From Bacteroidales bacterium (GTDB lineage Bacteria > Bacteroidota > Bacteroidia > Bacteroidales > VadinHA17), in the NCBI GenBank assembly GCA_024762655.1, contig JANTHB010000006.1, positions 1-64,000 of the forward strand: a DNA stretch of 64,000 nucleotides, read 5' to 3'. This document shows positions 1 through 7,824 of this stretch, piece by piece; within the stretch, counting starts at the first letter, position 1; each line of letters starts with the position of its first letter. Below the pieces are notes generated by a model that did no database searches, was not told the DNA's origin, and was given only the letters and a program-made list of their open reading frames with translations. Both the position numbers and the translations under genes were made by a program.

Positions 1-408
1 ATGCGCATCGCCGACTGGTTCGGCATCAGAGACATCTTTTGCTCGGAAGGCAGTGTAGATGCTTACAACCCGAAAGTCGTACAGGCAAGCATGGGATCTG
101 TCATCCATACGCGGGTGCATTATACCTCCCTCGATGAACTGATCAGAAAAAGCAGGGATCAGGGCATTCCTGTTTACGGAACGTTCCTGGAAGGAGTCCC
201 GGTTTATGAAAAGACCCTGACGGATCACGGGCTGGTCGTTTTCGGCAATGAGTCGAAAGGAATATCCCAATCCCTTGCCGGTTTGATCGATGAAAAAATC
301 ACCATCCCCCCGTTTCCCCCGGGCGGTACTTCCCTGAATTCATTAAACCTCTCAGCAGCCACCGCCATCGTTTGTGCGGAGTTCAGGAGGCCCTCGCAAA
401 AAGAATAG
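1..408 (+). CDS. TrmH/SpoU-family RNA 2'-O-ribose methyltransferase, C-terminal part (5' end cut by window)
   Basis: This family uses S-adenosylmethionine to methylate a ribose 2'-OH in tRNA or rRNA through a deep trefoil knot. The visible 135 residues hold all three SpoU motifs: the end of motif 1 (RIADWFGI, usually preceded by NxGAxxR), motif 2 (VVFGNESKGIS) and motif 3 (IPPFPPGGTSLNSLNLSAATAI). The ATG at base 1 is internal, because the family reads straight through this position, so the true start lies upstream of the window. The stop codon sits in the left arm of a hairpin belonging to repeat family A, which may act as the terminator. The target nucleoside cannot be told from this part. 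Confidence 0.88.
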   Translation: MRIADWFGIRDIFCSEGSVDAYNPKVVQASMGSVIHTRVHYTSLDELIRKSRDQGIPVYGTFLEGVPVYEKTLTDHGLVVFGNESKGISQSLAGLIDEKITIPPFPPGGTSLNSLNLSAATAIVCAEFRRPSQKE

Positions 409-537
409 AAATTTCTTAATACGAAATTTCTTTATTATAATTCACCCAAAACTTTCCTTGAAGGTTTTGACCTCACCTCAAGAAGAAGTACAAGAGGAAC
501 ACCGAGGCGACCCGTCCGACTGACGTCAGTCGGGCGG
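408..537. repeat. Dispersed repeat family A, copy 1
   Basis: Begins with two GAAATTTC boxes separated by 7 nt, followed by CACCCAAAACTTTCCTTGAA, a GACCTCACCTCAAGAAGA segment and a GGAAC..CCGAGGC..GTCCGAC segment. The same order of blocks recurs at about 752-848, 4798-4882 and 42130-42323. The centre contains a perfect palindrome, CCGACTGACGTCAGTCGG. No credible reading frame crosses it; the 83-aa minus-strand ORF over 473-724 is read from repeat DNA. Confidence 0.75.
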
Positions 538-751
538 TCAATAGGTTTCTCATTTTGAAACAGCCACGAAGTGGCGAAACATGAATAACCACCCCGGTAC
601 GGGGTGGTATAAAACGCAACAGGCTCCGATCCCCGAAGGGGGTCAACCGTTCCTCCCGGGCCCGGTTATCACCCCACCCCCAAGCCCCCTCCCCCAGTGT
701 GGGAGGGGGAAACCCATCCATCACTTTCCGAATTTAATTTATTAAAGAACT
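538..751. repeat. Multi-hairpin intergenic stretch between two family A copies
   Basis: A run of short perfect hairpins: GCCACGAAGTGGC, ACCACCCCGGTACGGGGTGGT (arms ACCACCCCG/CGGGGTGGT), ATCCCCGAAGGGG, and a C-rich/G-rich hairpin CCCCCTCCC..GGGAGGGGG near 684-710. Similar C-rich runs occur at the miaA 3' end (about 35067-35106) and near 37600. No gene is supported here. Confidence 0.6.
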
Positions 752-848
752 ATCTTTTATTACAGCCTCCCCCAAAACTTTCCTTGAAAGTTTTGACCTC
801 ACCTCAAGAAGAGGTATAACGGAACCCTCGGGGAATTCTTTGATTATG
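752..848. repeat. Dispersed repeat family A, copy 2 (short form)
   Basis: Shares TCTTTTATTACA, CCCAAAACTTTCCTTGAAAG (hairpin AAAACTTTC/GAAAGTTTT with one mismatch) and CCTCAAGAAGAGGTATA with copies 1 and 3. It then jumps to CGGGGAATTCTTTGATTA, so the GC-rich central arm seen in copies 1 and 3 is missing. It lies just downstream of the porT stop codon. Confidence 0.72.
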
Positions 849-947
849 GGAGCGGGGACGTAACCATGCAGGGTGAAGAGTAGATCAAGCGATTTGCGGG
901 CCGGGGACCTCTGCTCAGCGAAAATCTGCGGGAGATCCTGCCGGGTT

Positions 948-1658
948 TTACTCGAAGTGAAACGACAGTATCCATATCTGTGAGCGCAGACGCTCCAGGG
1001 CCGTAACATACTCCGGATGCTCCAGGGAGGGGTCTGTTACCAGGATATTCCGGAATCCGGTGGAAACCTTCAACTCGGCGGTAAACTTAAAATAGGGAAG
1101 ATAAAAATCTATCCCGAAGCCTTCTTCATGATACAGGTCGGATTGCTGCAGCCGCACGAACTTTCCTTTATCGGGATTGTACTTACGCCGGGAAGCCATA
1201 TCCAGCCTGTAATTCAAACCACCCACCACAAAAGGCCTGAAATTGTTGATTCGTTTGGCCTTGTACTTGAAAATAAGCGGAAACTCCAGAAATGCCGATT
1301 CGATCTTCTGCCTGGCGTAGATCGTTCCCTGGTTGTAATCGTAATAATTAAGATCCCGCTGCCCGAAACTGAGCCCGGGAAGAAACCGCATATCCAGATA
1401 TTTTGCCAGCCTGAAGCTGGAAACAATTCCCACATTGAATCCGGGAAGGAGATGGTTCACATTTGCATACAGAGAATCGGTGTTCCTGGGCGGGTTGGCG
1501 TGAAAAGTCAGGAAATCCATAGTATTCACACCTATGGTAAACCCAAAGTGGATCAGTTTTTTATCCACATCCTGATAGTATCTCACCTTCTCTTTCTGGG
1601 CCCATCCCTGTAAAGAAAATCCGGAAAGTATCAGAATATATATCAAAAATCTTTTCAA
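948..1658 (-). CDS. porT: PorT-family outer-membrane beta-barrel protein (type IX secretion)
   Basis: The protein has 236 aa: a signal peptide (about residues 1-20, ending GWAQ), then alternating short beta-strand-like segments ending in an aromatic-rich C-terminal strand (LSFHFE), as expected of an outer-membrane barrel. PorT (SprT in Flavobacterium) is a component of the type IX secretion system, and porT is commonly found directly downstream of ubiE in Bacteroidota, as it is here (47-nt gap). Family assignment rests on size, the opening 'LIHFGFTIGVNTMDF' pattern and this synteny. The T9SS signal on the 1268-aa protein in this window fits an active secretion system. A general porin-like barrel is the alternative. 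Confidence 0.78.
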   Translation of the reverse strand: MKRFLIYILILSGFSLQGWAQKEKVRYYQDVDKKLIHFGFTIGVNTMDFLTFHANPPRNTDSLYANVNHLLPGFNVGIVSSFRLAKYLDMRFLPGLSFGQRDLNYYDYNQGTIYARQKIESAFLEFPLIFKYKAKRINNFRPFVVGGLNYRLDMASRRKYNPDKGKFVRLQQSDLYHEEGFGIDFYLPYFKFTAELKVSTGFRNILVTDPSLEHPEYVTALERLRSQIWILSFHFE

Positions 1659-1705
1659 GCTGCCGGTTGTTTGGTACTAGATATAACTGCAATTTAACAA
1701 AAATA

Positions 1706-2434
1706 TTATTTCGCGGATTTCTTTCCGTAATAAGCCGCTACGATCCCTCCGGTATAAGTTTGATAGTGAGTTTCCACAAAGCCGCACCCCTGCAGGATGT
1801 TCAGAAAAGCCTCCCGTTGCGGAAAGGCTTTGATAGACGCCGGCAGGTAGGAGTAGGCTTGTTTATCACCCGAAAATATCCGGCCGGCCAGGGGCAGAAC
1901 ATGAAAAAGATAGAAGGAATAAAGACCTTTCATAGGTTGCCGTACCGGTTTGGAAAATTCGAGCACAGCCAATTGTCCACCGGGTTTCAGCACCCTGAGC
2001 ATTTCTTTCAGCCCCTGCTCCAGGCTGGTAAAATTACGGACACCAAAAGCAACCACAGCCGCATCAAAGGTCTCTGTTTCAAAAGGAATATATTCGGCTG
2101 CCCCGGTATGAAAACTGATTTTTCCCTGCAATCCTTTTTTCGCGGTTTTCTTTTCTGCTATCTCCATCATTTTTTCCGACACGTCCAGGCCGGTCACACG
2201 GCACCCCGTGCTTCCCACAAGGGTAATAGCCAGATCACCCGTACCGGTAGCCACATCCAACACATGATCGCCGGGCAGGATATTCAGGCGCCTGATCATT
2301 TTTTTTCGCCACCGCCGGTCAATCCCCAGCGACAGGAAATGGTTCAGGAAATCATACCATACGGAAATCCTGTCAAACATGTTTTTGACATATCTGCCTT
2401 TTTTTTCAAGAATTTCCCGGGTGTTATCGTCCAC
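1706..2434 (-). CDS. ubiE: Demethylmenaquinone methyltransferase (UbiE/MenG)
   Basis: SAM-dependent class I methyltransferase, 242 aa, the usual family length. It catalyses the last step of menaquinone synthesis at the membrane, demethylmenaquinol to menaquinol. Visible family motifs: FDRISVWYDFLNHFLSLGID near the N-terminus, the SAM-binding VLDVATGTGDLAI loop at about residues 60-72, FHTGAAEYIPF, and the C-terminal LEFSKP and YYGKKSAK blocks. It starts 11 nt downstream of the purL stop and precedes porT, so purL-ubiE-porT form one minus-strand transcription unit. Confidence 0.95.
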   Translation of the reverse strand: MDDNTREILEKKGRYVKNMFDRISVWYDFLNHFLSLGIDRRWRKKMIRRLNILPGDHVLDVATGTGDLAITLVGSTGCRVTGLDVSEKMMEIAEKKTAKKGLQGKISFHTGAAEYIPFETETFDAAVVAFGVRNFTSLEQGLKEMLRVLKPGGQLAVLEFSKPVRQPMKGLYSFYLFHVLPLAGRIFSGDKQAYSYLPASIKAFPQREAFLNILQGCGFVETHYQTYTGGIVAAYYGKKSAK

Positions 2435-2445
2435 GTAACTACAGA

Positions 2446-4677
2446 TCAGTCTTGTTCGAGATATCTTTCAAGCACTGAATCATACTCCCTTTTCATATCG
2501 CAGATAAAGCCGTAGGAGATATCATCTATTCGTATTTCTCCTTTCGTCACATGCCCCAACGCAAAAAAGGGAATATCCTGCTTGACCATAAAGTCAATAA
2601 ACTCGGTTTCGCGGGTTTCCGAAACAGACACCACCACTCTTCCCTGAGCCTCCCCAAACAGAAAAGCGTCTGTTCTGATTTCGGCGTCGGTAGTGATATC
2701 AAATCCCAGTCCCCGGTACATTCCTGATTCCACCAGGGCAACGAACAGGCCTCCTTCCGAAACATCATGGGCTGAGCGTACCAGGCTGTAACGGATAAGA
2801 TCACGGACCACCTGCTGAACCTTAAGCTCTTCATCCATATTAAAATAAGGGGGTGGTGATTTTTCTATGCCGTGATAAGAAACCAGATATTCAGACGAGG
2901 CAATATCATTCACTGATTTCCCTACCAGGTAGATCATGTTCCCTTTGTTTTTGAAAGGGATAGTCATCTGGGCATTTTTTTCACGCAGCACACCCAACAT
3001 ACCTATCACCGGGGTAGGAAACACCGGTTCAACCTTATGATTGATGGATGCCTGGTTATAGAAACTCACGTTTCCGCCGGTGACCGGGGTGTTAAAGCGT
3101 CTGCAAGCTTCACCCATACCCTGCACTGCATTTTTGAACTGCCAGTAAACTTCGGGATTGTAAGGGTTGCCAAAGTTCAGACAGTTGGTAATGGCCAGGG
3201 GTTCCCCTCCCGAACACACAATGTTCCTGGCTGCCTCGGCCACCGCTATCTGTGCTCCTGTTTCCGGGTCGGCCTGCACATAACGTGAATTACAATCTAC
3301 CGTCAGGGCGAGAGCGCTGCGTGTTCCGCGCAAATCCACAAGGCCGGCATCCGAAGGCATATTGGTACTCATGTTCCGTACGCCCACCATGGTATCGTAC
3401 TGCTCATAAACCCAGTGTTTGCTCGCAATATCAGGATTGCGGATCAGGGTAAGCATCACCTCTTTCAGATCTTCCGGTTCCGGCACCTCCCCGATGGAAA
3501 ACTGCTGATACTCCTTATAATAAACCGGTTCACGCGATTCCCGGTCATATTGAGGAGCCCCTCCTCCCAGTACCAGCACCGACGCCGGCACATCAGCCAC
3601 CAGTTCCCCGTGCCGGTAAAAATAGAGGCGGTCTTCATCAATGACTTCTCCTATAATTTCACAGTTTAGATCCCACTTTTCAAAAACGGCTTCTACCTCT
3701 TTTTCCCGGCCTCTTTCCACAACTACCAGCATTCTCTCCTGTGACTCACTGAGAAGGATCTCCCATCCTTCCATATTTTCCTGCCGCAAGGGCACTTTAT
3801 CCAGGTCGATGCGCATCCCGCTGTTTCCTTTGGCAGACATTTCCGAAGTGGAGCAGATAATGCCGGCAGCGCCCATATCCTGCATCCCCACTACCGCTCC
3901 GGTCTTATGAACCTCCAGAGAAGCTTCCAGCAAGAGCTTTTCCATAAACGGATCCCCTACCTGTATTGAAGGAATATCATTGGCTGAGTCCTCCGTAATA
4001 TCCGCCGAGGCAAACGTTGCCCCGTGTATCCCGTCCTTCCCTGTGGAGGAGCCCACGATATAAACCGGATTGCCTGCCCCTTTGGCTATGGCCGAGATTA
4101 CATCTTCGTGTTTCATGATCCCCACCGACATGGCATTGACCAGCGGATTGGTATTGTAACTTTTATCAAAATAAACTTCTCCGCCGACTACTGGCACCCC
4201 AAATGAGTTTCCGTAATCACCGATCCCTTTTACCACGCCTTTCATAAGCCATTGGGTCCGGTCGTGTTCGATATTTCCGAAACGGAGCGAGTTCAGTTGA
4301 GCGATGGGACGGGCACCCATGGTAAAGATATCCCTGTTTATCCCTCCCACCCCGGTGGCTGCTCCCTGATAAGGTTCTATGGCACAAGGGTGATTGTGGG
4401 ACTCTATCTTGAAAGCACATGCCAGCCCGTTGCCGACATCTACCAGGCCGGCGTTTTCCTCGCCGGCACCTACCAGGATATGCTCTCCGTCACGGGGAAG
4501 GGTCTTCAATAATTTTATGGAATTCTTATAGGAGGCATGCTCCGACCACATTACGGAAAAAATACTCAACTCCGTAAAATTCGGCGTGCGTCCCAGAATT
4601 TCCAGAATCATCTCATATTCCCGGTCTTCCAAGCCCAACCCCCTGGCTGTCTCTAACGTTACTTTAGGTAATGCCAT
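2446..4677 (-). CDS. purL: Phosphoribosylformylglycinamidine synthase subunit PurL
   Basis: Catalyses the ATP-dependent conversion of FGAR to FGAM in purine synthesis. Its length (743 aa from this start) matches the small, Bacillus-type PurL that works with separate PurS and PurQ, neither of which is in this window. Motifs include [38 protein letters not shown] and [11 protein letters not shown]. The ORF track extends to 4761, but the added 28 residues are a hydrophobic stretch unlike the family. A -7-type hexamer (TATCTTTG) lies inside that extension, so the ATG of [11 protein letters not shown] at 4677 is the likely start. Confidence 0.95.
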   Translation of the reverse strand: MALPKVTLETARGLGLEDREYEMILEILGRTPNFTELSIFSVMWSEHASYKNSIKLLKTLPRDGEHILVGAGEENAGLVDVGNGLACAFKIESHNHPCAIEPYQGAATGVGGINRDIFTMGARPIAQLNSLRFGNIEHDRTQWLMKGVVKGIGDYGNSFGVPVVGGEVYFDKSYNTNPLVNAMSVGIMKHEDVISAIAKGAGNPVYIVGSSTGKDGIHGATFASADITEDSANDIPSIQVGDPFMEKLLLEASLEVHKTGAVVGMQDMGAAGIICSTSEMSAKGNSGMRIDLDKVPLRQENMEGWEILLSESQERMLVVVERGREKEVEAVFEKWDLNCEIIGEVIDEDRLYFYRHGELVADVPASVLVLGGGAPQYDRESREPVYYKEYQQFSIGEVPEPEDLKEVMLTLIRNPDIASKHWVYEQYDTMVGVRNMSTNMPSDAGLVDLRGTRSALALTVDCNSRYVQADPETGAQIAVAEAARNIVCSGGEPLAITNCLNFGNPYNPEVYWQFKNAVQGMGEACRRFNTPVTGGNVSFYNQASINHKVEPVFPTPVIGMLGVLREKNAQMTIPFKNKGNMIYLVGKSVNDIASSEYLVSYHGIEKSPPPYFNMDEELKVQQVVRDLIRYSLVRSAHDVSEGGLFVALVESGMYRGLGFDITTDAEIRTDAFLFGEAQGRVVVSVSETRETEFIDFMVKQDIPFFALGHVTKGEIRIDDISYGFICDMKREYDSVLERYLEQD

Positions 4678-4703
4678 ATCAATAAGGATAATGTTAACTG
4701 CAA

Positions 4704-4711
4704 CAAAGATA
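4704..4711 (-). promoter_or_regulatory. Bacteroidota -7 element for purL-ubiE-porT
   Basis: Minus-strand TATCTTTG matches the TAnnTTTG consensus 26 nt upstream of the chosen purL ATG. I see no good TTTG at the -33 position, so this is a partial match. It supports the shorter purL start. Confidence 0.45.
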
Positions 4712-4797
4712 AACAAAAACCATTTTGTAAGCACGGGACAGAAAGGAATATGTGAAAACATAATTGCATAGCACCACCCCCGGACTTTCTCTGATTT

Positions 4798-4882
4798 TTT
4801 TTATCACCTCTCCAGGATAAGGTATCCGAGATATTCCGGGGTAGCCGGTCCCGGGGAATTCTTCTCAATAAAATACCCCCTG
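4798..4882. repeat. Dispersed repeat family A, copy 4 (degenerate)
   Basis: CACCTCTCCAGGATAAGGTAT, CCGGGGTAGCCGGTCCCGGGG and GAATTCTTCTCAATAAAATACC follow the order of the 3' half of copy 3 (CCTCTCCTCAAAGAGAGGTA, CCGGGGCAGCCTGTCCG, GAATTATTTTGATTAAATACC). The 5' hairpin part is not recognisable. It fills the purL/SDR divergent intergenic region. Confidence 0.5.
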
Positions 4883-4906
4883 ATGAATCTAACGGTTTAT
4901 TTTTTC

Positions 4907-4914
4907 TAAATTTG
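4907..4914 (+). promoter_or_regulatory. Putative -7 element for the SDR gene
   Basis: TAAATTTG fits TAnnTTTG and ends 17 nt before the SDR ATG. No TTTG is visible at the expected -33 distance, so it is weak. Confidence 0.35.
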
Positions 4915-4931
4915 TCCCCAAACAACATATC

Positions 4932-5696
4932 ATGACAAAAAAAGCACTTATCACTGGAGCCACGGCGGGGATAGGTCAGGCAACAGCCCGGCTGCTGGCA
5001 AAAAACGGTTATGACCTCATTATCACCGGCCGCCGGAAAGAACGGTTAGATGCCCTTAAAAAAGAATTGGAAGAGAATTCCCCTGCGAAAGTTCTTACAC
5101 TTCATTTTGATGTGCGTCACCGTAACGAAGTGGATAAAGCCCTGTCGGCCCTGCCGGAGGAGTGGAAAGAAATTGACGTGCTGGTGAACAATGCCGGTCT
5201 GGCAGCCGGTCTGGGGCCTTTGCATGAAGGCGACGTCGACGACTGGGAACAGATGATCGACACCAATGTGAAAGGGTTGCTCTATGTCTCCCGTAAAATC
5301 CTCCCCGGCATGGTGGAACGCAGAAAAGGCCATGTCATCAATATCTCTTCTACCGCCGGAAAAGAAGTGTATATGAACGGAAACGTATATTGTGCCACCA
5401 AGTTTGCCGTCGATGCCCTCAACAAAGCCATGCGCCTGGAACTGGTGGATCACGGTGTTAAAGTCACCTCGGTCAACCCCGGATTTGTCGAAACCGAATT
5501 CTCGCTCGTCCGTTTTAAGGGAGACCGGGAAAAGGCCAAAACGCCCTATGCCGGAATGGAACCGCTCCGTGCCGAAGACATCGCCGAAGTGATCCTCTTT
5601 GTCCTGAACCGTCCCGATCATGTAAACATCAATGAGATCATTGTTACTCCCAAGGCTCAGGCCAATGCCTTTTATATCCACCGGGAGAAGAAATGA
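4932..5696 (+). CDS. SDR-family NAD(P)-dependent oxidoreductase (YdfG-like)
   Basis: A 254-aa classical short-chain dehydrogenase, probably cytosolic. It has the cofactor-binding TGATAGIG at residues 7-14, the structural NNAG at about 87-90, the catalytic Ser in NISSTAG and the YCATK active-site Tyr/Lys at about 155-159. The arginine-rich GRRKERL after the second strand favours NADP over NAD. The closest remembered group is the YdfG-type 3-hydroxy acid dehydrogenases (serine/allo-threonine, 3-hydroxypropionate), but the substrate is an inference. A short ATGAGTAA-like repeat (5692-5720) separates it from the next gene in the same direction. Confidence 0.9.
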   Translation: MTKKALITGATAGIGQATARLLAKNGYDLIITGRRKERLDALKKELEENSPAKVLTLHFDVRHRNEVDKALSALPEEWKEIDVLVNNAGLAAGLGPLHEGDVDDWEQMIDTNVKGLLYVSRKILPGMVERRKGHVINISSTAGKEVYMNGNVYCATKFAVDALNKAMRLELVDHGVKVTSVNPGFVETEFSLVRFKGDREKAKTPYAGMEPLRAEDIAEVILFVLNRPDHVNINEIIVTPKAQANAFYIHREKK

Positions 5697-5730
5697 GTAA
5701 ATGAGTGAATGAGTAAATAAATAACATTAT

Positions 5731-6819
5731 ATGAAAGAAAATACCTATTCTCCGGGATACATACGGGATTTTGTCACCCGGATTTTTGAAAAGCTGGGTT
5801 GTCCTTCAGAAGATTCCCGGGCCATTGCAGATGCTTTTGTACGGGCCGAGCTACGGAACCTCTCTTCCCACGGCATGATCCGTCTGAAAGATCATTATCA
5901 GTTATGGGAAGCCGGTCGGCTTAATGTACATCCTGAAATAAAAGTAGTACATGAAACGCCGGGAACCGCGGTTGTGGATGGGGACAATGGTGTGGGCATG
6001 CTGGTAGCCACACGGGCTATGCAGACAGCCATGGAGAAAGCAAAAAACACAGGCAGCGGCTGGGTGGCCACCCGTAACTCCAACCACTTCGGGATAGGCA
6101 GTTACTACGCTCTGATGGCTGTGGAACAGGACATGATCGGACTGGCCATGACCAACGGCAATCCGCTGGTAGCGCCGGCCAACTCCACCGAACGTCTGCT
6201 GGGCACCAACCCCATTGCTGTTGCGGTACCTGCCGGCAAGTATCCTCCTTTCGTCGGAGATTTCAGCACCACCCCTATTGCCCGCGGCAAACTGGCCGTA
6301 GCCGCAAAAAAAGGAGAGAAAGTGCCTTACGGATATGTTATCGACAAAGACGGGAATCCTTCTGACGACCCGGACATTTTAAAAGAAGGCGGTGCTATGG
6401 TCCCGCTGGGCGGCGACCTTTCGCACGGCAGCCACAAAGGGTATGCCCTGGGAGCGATCGTGGATATCCTCAGCGGCGTGTTGTCCGGCGCCAACTTCGG
6501 CCCCTTCGTTCCTCCCAACCTGGCTTATCTGCCTCTGCCCGAGGAACAGGTGGGAAAAGGCATGGGACATTTCTTCGGCGCCTGGCGTATCGACGCTTTT
6601 ATGGAAGCTTCCGAATTTAAATCACGTATGGACCGCTGGATAGAAATATTCCGCAACGCCAAGCCTGTCCCAGGGAAGAAAGTGCTTATCCCCGGCGAAA
6701 TCGAACGGGAAGCTGAAGAACGTATTGCCCGCGAAGGGATCTATGTTCTGCCGGCTATACAGAAAGACGTAAAAGAACTGGCTGATAAACTGGGAATCGC
6801 GTTTGAGATGAAAGGATAA
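5731..6819 (+). CDS. Malate/L-lactate dehydrogenase (Ldh2) family oxidoreductase
   Basis: A 362-aa member of the type 2 malate/L-lactate/ureidoglycolate dehydrogenase family (PF02615), which reduces 2-oxoacids with NAD(P)H and is unrelated to the classical LDH fold. Family landmarks are LSSHGMIRL (catalytic His), the NSNHFGIGSYYA stretch, LLGTNPIAVAVP, DFSTTPIARGK and SHKGYALG. The exact substrate cannot be read from sequence. It follows the SDR gene by 34 nt on the same strand, so the two may be co-transcribed and act on related hydroxy or keto acids. Confidence 0.9.
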   Translation: MKENTYSPGYIRDFVTRIFEKLGCPSEDSRAIADAFVRAELRNLSSHGMIRLKDHYQLWEAGRLNVHPEIKVVHETPGTAVVDGDNGVGMLVATRAMQTAMEKAKNTGSGWVATRNSNHFGIGSYYALMAVEQDMIGLAMTNGNPLVAPANSTERLLGTNPIAVAVPAGKYPPFVGDFSTTPIARGKLAVAAKKGEKVPYGYVIDKDGNPSDDPDILKEGGAMVPLGGDLSHGSHKGYALGAIVDILSGVLSGANFGPFVPPNLAYLPLPEEQVGKGMGHFFGAWRIDAFMEASEFKSRMDRWIEIFRNAKPVPGKKVLIPGEIEREAEERIAREGIYVLPAIQKDVKELADKLGIAFEMKG

Positions 6820-6841
6820 GAAATAAAACTTTATTCTTTAT

Positions 6842-7591
6842 TTATTCGTCCTTCCGGAATCCCTGCTTCTCAATCACTTTTAGAAACGCCTTGGAAAAAA
6901 AGACATTGTCTTTTTTCGTATATCGATTGTCGGTAAAGATCTGTGCCAGGGTCTCCTTGTTGTTGATCTTCAATAACTCCCTGGTTTCTTCCAGCGCTTC
7001 CTTCTCCGCATAGATCCGGTCAATGTCTTTCCTTGTATAATCATGATAACGATCCTGATGGACCACGCCTTCCAGAGGCAACCGGTCGGTCAGTCCCGGA
7101 GACTCATCCGGGTAGCCCGTCACCAGCGTGGTCACCGGGACTACCAGCTCCGGCAGTTTCAGAATATCAACGATCTTTTCAGCCATATAGGTAGTAGTCC
7201 CCAGATAACAGATTCCTAGGCCGTGGTCTTCGGCTGCCAGTGCCACATTCTGGGCGGCCAGCAGGGCATCTATGGCCGCCGTAAAAAAAGAAAGGAAATT
7301 CCGGTACCCGGGATGCGCCCTGCGCCATTCACACCATTTGGTGAAACGATTGAAATCGGCGCAGAAAGTCAGGACGACCGGCGCCTGCAAAACCATATCC
7401 TGCTTGAAATGAGCCTCCCACAACTGTTTCTTCAAAGCCTGATCTTTGGTCACCACAATGCTATAGACCTGCATATTGCCGGTGGTGGAAGCACGGGTGC
7501 CGGCAGTCAGCACCTGTTCCAATACGTTTTCCGGGACCGGATCTGTTTTGTATTTCCGTATAGAACGGTGATTGAATATTGTTTGAATCAT
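6842..7591 (-). CDS. Nitroreductase-family NAD(P)H flavin oxidoreductase
   Basis: A 249-aa FMN enzyme of the nitroreductase fold. The N-terminal RSIRKYKTDPVPENVLEQVL is the typical FMN-phosphate-binding opening, ASTTGNMQ follows, and DHGLGICYLG with VTTLVTGYPDE forms the C-terminal half of the fold; the ~50-residue tail resembles NfsA/FRP-type members. The physiological substrate is unknown (quinones, nitroaromatics or free flavin are usual). It is convergent with the Ldh2-type gene, with 22 nt between the stops, and is divergently placed from the large secreted protein. Confidence 0.88.
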   Translation of the reverse strand: MIQTIFNHRSIRKYKTDPVPENVLEQVLTAGTRASTTGNMQVYSIVVTKDQALKKQLWEAHFKQDMVLQAPVVLTFCADFNRFTKWCEWRRAHPGYRNFLSFFTAAIDALLAAQNVALAAEDHGLGICYLGTTTYMAEKIVDILKLPELVVPVTTLVTGYPDESPGLTDRLPLEGVVHQDRYHDYTRKDIDRIYAEKEALEETRELLKINNKETLAQIFTDNRYTKKDNVFFSKAFLKVIEKQGFRKDE

Positions 7592-7824
7592 ATCTTTTCA
7601 ATTATTTTCAGGCACAATATTAATGAACTTCTCTATTCTGCGGAATGATTCCTGTCATTTTTAAGGATCATCCACCATCATTTGTCAACAAAATCCATTC
7701 TTTTGCAAAAATAAATACACATTGTGGATAAGTATTCTCTCTTAACCGATACATCTTACAAAAGAAATTATTATTTTTAAGGTCCTTTAATATCGGAATT
7801 CATTTTACTAACCATTAAAACTGT

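Noticed and set aside
473-1009. Minus-strand ORFs of 83 and 91 aa (473-724, 734-1009)
   Set aside because: They are read from dispersed repeats and hairpins; the second overlaps the end of porT in another frame.
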